Assembly (NCBI GenBank): GCA_910589015.1
Contig: CAJUSA010000005.1
Span: 66,786 to 130,785 of the forward strand
Direction: 5' to 3'
Source: an uncultured Christensenellaceae bacterium
GTDB taxonomy: Bacteria; Bacillota; Clostridia; Christensenellales; Borkfalkiaceae
DNA: 64,000 bases
The first letter of the stretch is position 1; each line of letters begins with the position of its first letter. The notes beneath the pieces are model-generated. The model had not been told where the DNA came from. It saw only the letters and a program-made list of their open reading frames with translations, and did no database searches. Below are positions 1 to 6,364 of the stretch, piece after piece. Made by a program: the position numbers and the translations under genes.

Positions 1-22
1 CCAATCTATTTGGTTTGTGAGT

Positions 23-125
23 TTTTTAGCCGTTTCCGACGTAGGGAACGCCGCCCGCCCGCAGGTGATGACGCGTGCGGCGAACCTGCGGGCGGGCGGT
101 GCGAGTAGGCGGAAACGGCTAAAAA
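23..125. repeat. Nested perfect inverted repeats (palindromic element)
   Basis: Two perfect 16-bp inverted repeats are nested: an outer pair at 23-38 and 110-125, and a very GC-rich inner pair at 51-66 and 84-99, separated by short unpaired stretches and a 17-nt apical loop. There is no T-run on either side, so this is not a usual intrinsic terminator. It could be a small palindromic mobile repeat or the end of a mobile element. No open reading frame lies inside it. Confidence 0.7.
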
Positions 126-176
126 CCGAAACGGCGTTTCCAATGGGGTAAGGGGCGCAGCCCCTTCCGCATAAAG

Positions 177-200
177 AAAGTCCCCGTTTTCGGGGACTTT
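177..200. terminator. Short symmetric hairpin, possible terminator
   Basis: A 9-bp stem (177-185 with 192-200) encloses a 6-nt loop. Each side ends in only three T residues, so termination strength would be low. It sits between the palindrome and the toxin promoter and may close transcription coming from upstream of the window. A second tiny hairpin (GATCAG/CTGATC, 208-224) follows. Confidence 0.35.
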
Positions 201-276
201 GTGTAAGATCAGAAGATCTGATCGTCTTCCGACGTCGCGCCTTTTTCCCCGTTTTCGGGAAACGAGCTAAAACGCA

Positions 277-305
277 TTGACGGCGATACTATAATATGGT
301 ATAAT
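277..305 (+). promoter_or_regulatory. Promoter of the type I toxin mRNA
   Basis: TTGACG at 277-282 and a perfect TATAAT at 300-305 are 17 bp apart, predicting a start near 312. The mRNA would have a leader of about 110 nt before the toxin start codon. The leader begins with a hairpin (GTTGCC 321-326 with GGCAAC 334-339), as is usual for type I toxin messages. Confidence 0.8.
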
Positions 306-421
306 GAAAGTCCGAGCGGCGTTGCCGTTTGGGGGCAACATGGGCGTTGCCATAGGCGGTTAGCCTCCAAGGGGGAACTGTGTAAGGAAACTTGCACGTT
401 TATCTTGACGGAGGAATTTTT

Positions 422-520
422 ATGAGATACTTAGATTTGTTGCTTTTACTTATCGAGCAAGGAATTATAAGCTCTGTTACCGTTACAAAAACTACGGTGA
501 CAATTCGCATAAAAAAATAA
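422..520 (+). CDS. Small hydrophobic peptide, putative type I (par/Fst-like) toxin
   Basis: This 32-codon reading frame starts with MRYLDLLLLLIEQG and ends TIRIKK: a short hydrophobic N-terminal helix, a Ser/Thr/Val-rich middle and a basic tail. A good GGAGG (410-414) lies 7 nt before the ATG. The stop codon is inside the stem of the bidirectional terminator. The size, the hydrophobic helix and the convergent antisense gene match the layout of Fst/par-type membrane toxins, but the sequence itself is not one I recognise, so the toxin role is inferred from context. It has its own strong promoter and a long structured leader. It could alternatively be a holin-like or regulatory peptide. Confidence 0.65.
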   Translation: MRYLDLLLLLIEQGIISSVTVTKTTVTIRIKK

Positions 521-602
521 CCGCCCACAAGTTGGCACTTCGGCGGCGGTTATTTTTTAACTTGCACTGAGGCTAACCGTTGAAAGCGCGCCCCTCTGTT
601 GC
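505..602 (-). ncRNA. Convergent antisense RNA, putative antitoxin
   Basis: A minus-strand promoter (609-637) predicts a start near 602, and the bidirectional terminator stem ends the transcript at about 505, giving roughly 95-100 nt. The RNA overlaps the toxin 3' end and terminator. It also carries the complement of AACTTGCAC, a 9-bp direct repeat at 559-567 and at 389-397 just before the toxin ribosome binding site, so it could pair with the toxin leader as well as its tail. Two-site pairing through direct repeats and a shared terminator is the known arrangement of par RNA II. Confidence 0.65.
512..558. terminator. Bidirectional terminator shared by toxin mRNA and antisense RNA
   Basis: A 14-bp perfect stem (512-525 with 545-558) with a 19-nt loop has an A-run on one side and a T-run on the other, so it can end transcription from both directions. 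It contains the toxin stop codon. Confidence 0.85.
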
Positions 603-608
603 TCTTTT

Positions 609-637
609 ATTTTATCACGCAAAAGGGGATATGTCAA
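609..637 (-). promoter_or_regulatory. Promoter of the antisense RNA
   Basis: Reading the minus strand, a perfect TTGACA (632-637) is followed 17 bp later by TAAAAT (609-614). This is at least as good as the toxin promoter, as expected for an antitoxin RNA. It faces left, toward the toxin gene. Confidence 0.8.
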
Positions 638-760
638 CTATTTAGCGCGATTTTGCGGGTAGGAATTTGGGTAGCGAAATGAAAAACCCGTCCGAAGCGC
701 TGTTTTTTGGGTAAAAAAGCCCGTTTTTTGCTTGTTTTTGAGAGTTTACGGCAAGCTGTT
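638..760. other. Non-coding stretch before the tRNA remnant
   Basis: I see no supported gene or strong motif here. The stretch is T- and G-rich with several short A and T runs. It lies between the antitoxin promoter and the tRNA-Pro fragment and would belong to the inserted side if that fragment is an attachment site. Confidence 0.4.
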
Positions 761-810
761 TACGGTTCGGGACCAAGAGGTCGCGTGTTCAAATCACGTC
801 GCCTCAACCA
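761..810 (+). pseudogene. 3' half of a tRNA-Pro(CGG) gene, possible attachment-site scar
   Basis: The anticodon loop TTCGGGA (anticodon CGG at 768-770), the 3' anticodon stem, variable region, T-arm (783-799 with loop TTCAAAT), acceptor 3' strand (800-806), discriminator A and encoded CCA (808-810) are present. No matching 5' acceptor strand or D-arm precedes them, and the 5' anticodon stem is only partly complementary, so this is not a working gene. Loss of everything upstream of the anticodon arm is the usual footprint of tyrosine-integrase elements that insert into the 3' half of a tRNA gene. Confidence 0.7.
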
Positions 811-817
811 AAAAAAC

Positions 818-851
818 CGTACTATGTTTTTACGTAGTACGATTTTTTTTT
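818..851 (+). terminator. Intrinsic terminator behind the tRNA-Pro fragment
   Basis: A 7-bp stem (818-824 with 835-841) is followed by a run of T residues. It sits directly behind the CCA end, where a tRNA terminator would be, and probably came with the tRNA gene. Confidence 0.8.
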
Positions 852-926
852 GTTAAGACGGGCATGCGCGGTTCATATGACATTTTAATATCAAAAAGAA
901 AATTTTAACAAATTTGCTCAAAACAA

Positions 927-956
927 GTGACAAAGCACCCCGATTCTTGTTATAAT
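927..956 (+). promoter_or_regulatory. Promoter for the Na/Pi cotransporter operon
   Basis: GTGACA at 927-932 and a perfect TATAAT at 951-956, with an 18-bp spacer, stand 46 nt before the first start codon of the transporter gene. The start of transcription would be near 963. Confidence 0.65.
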
Positions 957-1002
957 AAACTTGTCTGTTTAACGGGTGGCGTTACGGGGAGTTTACAAAG
1001 GA

Positions 1003-2682
1003 ATGGATATTGTCCGGATTATCATGACGATTCTCGGCGGAATGGGTGCGCTGCTCATCGGTATGCGCATGCTTTCCGATAATTTAACGAGGCTTGCTCA
1101 TACCAAACTCAAAGGGCTGCTCGGCAGAACGGCGCGCAATCGGTTTTCGTGCGTCGGCATGGGGGCGGCGGTGACGGTCATCGCGCAGAATTCGGGTTTC
1201 ACCACCGTAATGGTGGTCGGTCTCGTCAACGCGGGAATTATGTCGCTTTTTCAGGCGACGGCGATGATCATGGGCGCGAACATCGGCACCACGCTCGCCG
1301 CTTGGATCATTGCGCTCGGCAGCAGCAGTGGCGCGCAACTGAGTTTTACCGTTTTCTTTTTAGCGTTTGCCGCGATCGGCGCATTCGTCACGATCTTCGC
1401 AAAGAGCGATAAAATCAAGACGCTCGGCAATGCGCTTGCAGGGTTCGGTTTGCTTTTCGTGGGACTTTCGGTCATGTCGGGCGCGCTCACGTTCGAACAG
1501 GGCTCTTCGGAATACGAGGCGGTGTTCGGTTTTTTCAGCGGATTGAACACGCCTTTTGCGCCGATTATCTTCCTTCTTGTCGGCGTGGCGATCACGGCGC
1601 TCGTACAATCTTCCACGGCGGTCAACACGCTCGTCATTACCATGGCGGCGGCGGGGCTGTTCAACGGCATGGGGGGCAATGCGCTTTTCTTTATCGTCAT
1701 CGGTTCCAACATCGGCACGTGCGTCACGGCTTTACTCTCTTCTATCGGTGCGAACGCCAACGCCAAGCGCGCCGCGCTCATTCACTTCATGTTCAACTTT
1801 TTCGGCGCGGTCATCTTCGCCGTCATCATGCTGAGCTGGCGCGGATTTGCCGATACGCTCATTAAACCCGTGTTTCCGGGAAACATCGAATTTCAGATAC
1901 CGTTTTTCCACACGCTTTTCAACGTATTCTGCACTTTGCTTTTTTTGCCGTTTATCAATATCTTCGTCAAACTTGCCAATCTGCTCGTGCGGGACAAGAA
2001 GGCCGTCGAAGAAGATAAGAAACAGAGCATCATCGCCGACCTCGACGAACGACTGTTGCGCAGTCCTTCGCTCGCGTTGGGGCTTTTGTATCAGGAAACG
2101 GGCAAAGCGCTTACTTACGCCATGGATACCTTAAACGACGCGTTCGATGCGTTTATGCGTAAGGACGTTTCGGTGCAGGAACAGGTGCGCGAGCACAATG
2201 CAGAGCTTGCCGAGGCAAACAAAACGGCGATTGAATATCTGGTTAAAATTTCGGCGTCCGCGCCGACTTTGAGCGAGGAAAAGACCATTTCCACGCTGCA
2301 CTACGTTCTCAACGATATCGTGCGTATCGGCGAACTTGCCGACAACGTGACCAAATATACCAACCATTACGTCAACGACAAGCTCGTCTTTTCGGGCGAT
2401 TTCCTCGATATGCTGCGCACTATGCACGATAAGATCAAAAAACTCTATGTGCTGTCGCTTGCCACCTTCCTTTATAAAGATACCGAGAGTTTAGCGCAGG
2501 CGGACGTGCTCGAGGACGAAATCGATAAAGATCGCCGCGCCCTCATTGCGGCGCACATCGCGCGGCTTAACGACGGAAAGTGCCAGCCTGCGAATTCGAG
2601 CGTGTTTATCAACCTTGTCGGCAACCTCGAACGTGCCGCCGACCATATTACATATATCGCCCACTCGATCGAAGAGAATTAA
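1003..2682 (+). CDS. Na/Pi cotransporter family protein with C-terminal PhoU-like domain
   Basis: This 559-residue membrane protein has the two inverted Na/Pi-cotransporter repeats (about residues 5-150 and 185-330) followed by a helical PhoU-like cytoplasmic domain (about 345-559). The second repeat has the family QSS motif (202-204) and a GSNIGT motif (234-239). The first repeat has GANIGT (91-96) but QNS instead of QSS at 62-64. The family moves phosphate inward with sodium, and the PhoU part is thought to regulate it. I chose the ATG at 1003 because homologs begin near there; a GTG at 976 would add nine residues. GGGGAG lies about 11 nt upstream. The GH51 gene follows after 20 nt on the same strand, but no functional link is evident. 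Confidence 0.9.
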   Translation: MDIVRIIMTILGGMGALLIGMRMLSDNLTRLAHTKLKGLLGRTARNRFSCVGMGAAVTVIAQNSGFTTVMVVGLVNAGIMSLFQATAMIMGANIGTTLAAWIIALGSSSGAQLSFTVFFLAFAAIGAFVTIFAKSDKIKTLGNALAGFGLLFVGLSVMSGALTFEQGSSEYEAVFGFFSGLNTPFAPIIFLLVGVAITALVQSSTAVNTLVITMAAAGLFNGMGGNALFFIVIGSNIGTCVTALLSSIGANANAKRAALIHFMFNFFGAVIFAVIMLSWRGFADTLIKPVFPGNIEFQIPFFHTLFNVFCTLLFLPFINIFVKLANLLVRDKKAVEEDKKQSIIADLDERLLRSPSLALGLLYQETGKALTYAMDTLNDAFDAFMRKDVSVQEQVREHNAELAEANKTAIEYLVKISASAPTLSEEKTISTLHYVLNDIVRIGELADNVTKYTNHYVNDKLVFSGDFLDMLRTMHDKIKKLYVLSLATFLYKDTESLAQADVLEDEIDKDRRALIAAHIARLNDGKCQPANSSVFINLVGNLERAADHITYIAHSIEEN

Positions 2683-2702
2683 AACGCCCAAAGGGGGAAG
2701 TT

Positions 2703-4673
2703 ATGGCTGAAAATCAGAAATGCACCGTTACAGTTTCGCAGGAAGAGAAAATACGCGTCTGCGAAGGGGGGATCGGTCTGTTTTTCGAAGATATCAACTA
2801 CGCGCTCGATGGCGGTCTGTATGCCGAATTGCTCGAAAACCGTAATTTCGAGGCGAAGAACGCGCGCGGCGAAAAAGACCGTTTTACCGTAGAGGACGAC
2901 GGCGGTTACGCATGGGAAGTCTACCCCGCAGGCGCGGATGTGCAGCTCAAAGTCAAGACCGACCGCCCGCTCTTCAATGAAAACCCGCACTATATGCGCG
3001 TGCATGCGCAGACGGCTGGCGCGGGCATGAAGAATAAGGCTTACGACGGCGTGTATCTTAAAAAAGGCGCGGGGTATAAAATTTCATTTTATGCCCGCTC
3101 TTACGATTATAAAGACCGCGTTACTGTTTCCCTTTGCAAAGGGGAAACGGTATTTGCGCAAAAGAAGATCAAACTCAAAGCCGACGGCAACTGGAACCGT
3201 TATTCCTTCCGCGTAAAATCAAAGTTCGACGTCGACGCCGCCGATTTCTGCTTTACGCTCAACAAGGCGGGCATGGTGCATGCCGATTGCTTTTCGATGA
3301 TGCCCGAAAACGCCGTGCTCGGCGTCTTCCGCCGCGACCTTGTGGAATTGCTCAAAGGTATGAAACCGGGCTTTCTGCGTTTCCCCGGCGGCTGTATCGT
3401 CGAGGGAAACGGACTTGCCAACCGTTATTTGTGGAAAAACTCGATCGGACAGACCGAACGCAGAAAACATAACTGGAACCGCTGGGCAGTGCACGACGCC
3501 AAAAAAGAGAACGGTTTTTGCACGCCTTTTTCCCATTACGGGCAGACGCTCGGCGTGGGATATTACGAATATTTCCGCCTGTGCGAATATCTGGGTGCAA
3601 AGCCCTTGCCCGTCGTCAGCGTAGGCATTGCCTGCCAATATATGTCGACCGAATGCGTGCCGCTCAATTCGCAGGAAATGGAACTGTATATTCAGGAAGC
3701 GCTCGATATCATCGAGTTTGCGCGGGGTGGTAACGACACCGTCTGGGGCAGGGTGCGCGTTCAGATGGGGCACCCCGAACCCTTCCGCCTCGATTATCTG
3801 GGCGTCGGCAACGAGCAGTGGGAAGTTCCCGCAGAAAAGGGCAAAGAGGGCAACGCATTTTACAAACGGTTCGAACTGTTCGAAAAGGTCATTCACGAGC
3901 GCTATCCCGATATCAAGATTATCGGCACGGTCGGGCCGACCGTCGGCACGCCCTCGCATGAGGATGCCTGGAAGTGGATCGAAAGCAAGTCGGAACACAA
4001 TCCCGATTTCGTTTATGCCGCTGACGAGCATTTTTACGTTCCGCCGCAGTGGCTTTACGATCATGCCGATCTGTACGGCGGATATCCGCGCACGCGCAAG
4101 GTGTATGCGGGCGAATACGCGGCGCACGTCGTGCAGGAAAACGATTTGCCTCTGCGCACGCCGCAGGCGAACGTGTGGGAAGGCGCGCTTGCCGAAGCGG
4201 CATTTTTAACGGGCACCGAACGCCATGCCGACGTCGTGCTCATGAAATCGTACGCCCCGCTCTTCGGCAGGATCGGTTACACGCAGTGGGCGCCCAATCT
4301 CATCTGGTTCAACGGTAAAACGGCGGTTGCAACCTGCAACTATTACGTTCAGCGGCTTTACAGTCAATACACGGGCGATTATTCGTTAAAAACGACCGCC
4401 GACGCAAGCAAGATCTACGTTTCCGCCACCGCGCGCGAAGCCTTCACTTATGTAAAAATCGTCAATGCGGGCGATACGGAAACCGAATGCGAAGTGACGG
4501 GTGATTTTGATTTCGGGTCGCTCACGCAGATCATTCGTCTGGAAGGCGGCAAGGACGATTATAATTCGCCCGAGTGCCCCGCAAAAGTCGCGCCCGCATT
4601 CGTTGCGCCGCTTGCGGCGCGTGCGCTCTTGTTGCCGCCGCGTTCGTTCAGCGTGCTCGTGTTCAAAAAGTAA
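2703..4673 (+). CDS. GH51 alpha-L-arabinofuranosidase
   Basis: The 656-residue protein has an N-terminal carbohydrate-binding-like beta-sandwich (about 40-190) inserted before a TIM barrel, then a C-terminal beta-domain, the GH51 order. The acid/base glutamate is E371 in the NEQWE motif, and the nucleophile is E471 in the GEYA motif. The substrate-binding RFPGGC motif lies before them. GH51 enzymes release terminal arabinofuranose from arabinan, arabinoxylan or their oligomers. There is no signal peptide, so it should act inside the cell on imported oligosaccharides. A strong GGGGG-type ribosome binding site stands before the ATG. An upstream in-frame ATG would overlap the transporter gene and lacks a ribosome binding site. 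Confidence 0.93.
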   Translation: MAENQKCTVTVSQEEKIRVCEGGIGLFFEDINYALDGGLYAELLENRNFEAKNARGEKDRFTVEDDGGYAWEVYPAGADVQLKVKTDRPLFNENPHYMRVHAQTAGAGMKNKAYDGVYLKKGAGYKISFYARSYDYKDRVTVSLCKGETVFAQKKIKLKADGNWNRYSFRVKSKFDVDAADFCFTLNKAGMVHADCFSMMPENAVLGVFRRDLVELLKGMKPGFLRFPGGCIVEGNGLANRYLWKNSIGQTERRKHNWNRWAVHDAKKENGFCTPFSHYGQTLGVGYYEYFRLCEYLGAKPLPVVSVGIACQYMSTECVPLNSQEMELYIQEALDIIEFARGGNDTVWGRVRVQMGHPEPFRLDYLGVGNEQWEVPAEKGKEGNAFYKRFELFEKVIHERYPDIKIIGTVGPTVGTPSHEDAWKWIESKSEHNPDFVYAADEHFYVPPQWLYDHADLYGGYPRTRKVYAGEYAAHVVQENDLPLRTPQANVWEGALAEAAFLTGTERHADVVLMKSYAPLFGRIGYTQWAPNLIWFNGKTAVATCNYYVQRLYSQYTGDYSLKTTADASKIYVSATAREAFTYVKIVNAGDTETECEVTGDFDFGSLTQIIRLEGGKDDYNSPECPAKVAPAFVAPLAARALLLPPRSFSVLVFKK

Positions 4674-4682
4674 GAGGAAATT

Positions 4683-5543
4683 ATGATACGTTTGGCAGAG
4701 GAATGGAAGGATTATTCCGTCATCGCCACGGGCGACGGCTATAAGCTCGAACGGTGGGGCGAGGTTGTGTTGTTGCGCCCCGATCCGCAGGTTATTTGGA
4801 ACGCGCAGCGCGATCTGTTTGCCTATCCCGGATTGTCGGCGGTTTACCGCCGCAGCGAAAAGGGCGGCGGCGCGTGGGAATATAAAAAGAGCGTGCCCGA
4901 AAAGTGGACGATCGGTTACCGCGATCTGCGGTTTTTAATCAAACCCATGGGGTTCAAGCATACGGGTCTGTTCCCCGAACAGGCGGTCAACTGGGATGCG
5001 GTTTCCGCGCTCATCCGCAAGGCGAACCGTCCCGTTAAGGTGCTTAACCTGTTCGCCTACACGGGCGGCGCAAGCGTCGCATTGTGCAAAGCGGGCGCGG
5101 AAGTGACGCACGTCGACGCGGCGAAGGGCATGGTGGAACGCGCGGGCGAGAACGCGCGCCTTACGGGACTGAACGGCGGCATACGCTATATCGTCGACGA
5201 CTGCATGAAGTTCGTGCAGCGCGAGATCCGCCGCGGAAACAAATACGACGGCATCGTCATGGATCCGCCTTCCTACGGCAGAGGGCCTTCGGGCGAAATG
5301 TGGAAGATCGAAACGGGTTTATATCCCTTCGTGCAATCGTGCGCCCGCCTGCTTTCCGACGATCCGCTTTTTATGCTCATCAACAGCTACACGACGGGCT
5401 TGCAGCCCTGCGTGCTTGCGAATATTCTTTCGCTCTGCCTCAAAGGCAGGGACGGCAGGATCGAGGCTTACGAGGTGGGGTTGCCCACCGAAGAGGGAAT
5501 ACCGCTGCCCTGCGGCGCGGGAGGTTTATACGTCAATGATTGA
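4683..5543 (+). CDS. Class I SAM-dependent RNA methyltransferase (RlmI/RlmK-like)
   Basis: This 286-residue protein has the Rossmann-type SAM site LNLFAYTGGAS (121-131), the acidic loop around HVDAAKGM (143-150), and the catalytic DPPSYGRG motif (194-201) typical of COG1092-like 23S rRNA methyltransferases. A PUA domain, common in RlmI, is absent. The ATG follows GAGG by a few bases and lies 9 nt after the GH51 stop, so the two are probably co-transcribed. It overlaps the next gene by 8 nt. The exact modified nucleotide cannot be read from the sequence. Confidence 0.85.
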   Translation: MIRLAEEWKDYSVIATGDGYKLERWGEVVLLRPDPQVIWNAQRDLFAYPGLSAVYRRSEKGGGAWEYKKSVPEKWTIGYRDLRFLIKPMGFKHTGLFPEQAVNWDAVSALIRKANRPVKVLNLFAYTGGASVALCKAGAEVTHVDAAKGMVERAGENARLTGLNGGIRYIVDDCMKFVQREIRRGNKYDGIVMDPPSYGRGPSGEMWKIETGLYPFVQSCARLLSDDPLFMLINSYTTGLQPCVLANILSLCLKGRDGRIEAYEVGLPTEEGIPLPCGAGGLYVND

Positions 5544-6246
5544 AGAAATGGAAACGCCCGAAATTTTATTCGAAGATAATCATGTTATCGTGGTGCTCAA
5601 ACCGCAAAATATCGCATCCTGCCCCGACGAGAGCGGCGATCTGAATTTGTTCGACGCGGTCAAAGAATATATCCGTACGAAGTACGAGAAAAAAGGAAAT
5701 GTGTATCTTGGGCTGGTGCACCGGCTCGACCGTCCCACGGGCGGCGTGATGGTGTTTGCCAAAACAAGCAAAGCGGCGTCGCGCCTGTCGGCGCAGATGC
5801 GGGAGGGCGGTTTTTCCAAACGCTATCTTGCCGTGCTTGTCGGCGCGCCCGCGCCCGAGAGCGGCACGCTTTCGGGCTGGCTCAAAAAGAACACCGTCAA
5901 CAATATGGTTTATCTCTGCCCGCAGGGCACCGACGGCGCGAAAGAGGCTTCGCTCGACTACCGCGTGCTTGCCGTCGAAAAGGGGCTTGCGCTCACCGAA
6001 ATCAAATTGCATACGGGCAGAAGCCATCAGATCCGCGTGCAAATGGCAGGCACGGGGCACCCCGTTTACGGCGACATGCGTTACGGCGGCGAGAAGGCGC
6101 AGAAGGGGAAGCTCGCGCTCTTTGCGTATTCGCTATCGTTCAAACACCCCGTTTCGGGCGAGAGGTTGCGTTTTCTGGCGGAACCGCCTGCCGAAGGCAT
6201 GCCCTGGAAGTACTTCGATATTGCATCCGTCGTCAAGCCCGTTTAA
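5536..6246 (+). CDS. RluA-family pseudouridine synthase
   Basis: The protein has 236 residues, with the RluA-family HRLDRPTGG motif at 62-70 and catalytic Asp65. It converts uridine to pseudouridine in rRNA or tRNA. It lacks an S4 domain, so it is a short form. The start was placed at the ATG that overlaps the methyltransferase stop, giving translational coupling; the ATG at 5548 is also possible. Pairing with an rRNA methyltransferase makes an RNA-modification unit likely. Confidence 0.88.
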   Translation: MIEEMETPEILFEDNHVIVVLKPQNIASCPDESGDLNLFDAVKEYIRTKYEKKGNVYLGLVHRLDRPTGGVMVFAKTSKAASRLSAQMREGGFSKRYLAVLVGAPAPESGTLSGWLKKNTVNNMVYLCPQGTDGAKEASLDYRVLAVEKGLALTEIKLHTGRSHQIRVQMAGTGHPVYGDMRYGGEKAQKGKLALFAYSLSFKHPVSGERLRFLAEPPAEGMPWKYFDIASVVKPV

Positions 6247-6295
6247 GGAAATCGCGTGAAAAAGATAAAAAATTGCTCAAAAACGCCATTACCGC

Positions 6296-6324
6296 TTGAC
6301 GGACGGGCATTTTTTGTGTAAAAT
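6296..6324 (+). promoter_or_regulatory. Promoter of the surface protein gene at 6365
   Basis: TTGACG (6296-6301) and TAAAAT (6319-6324) are 17 bp apart, with a predicted start near 6331. The leader is about 34 nt. Confidence 0.75.
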
Positions 6325-6364
6325 AAAAACGTTATGGGCAATCGTGCCCTTATGGGGTCTTTAC

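Noticed and set aside
23..125. Intrinsic terminator
   Set aside because: Neither strand has a T-run after the stem.
209..397. A 62-codon frame on the minus strand across the toxin promoter and leader
   Set aside because: It opposes the structured leader of the toxin message and has no RBS or promoter of its own.
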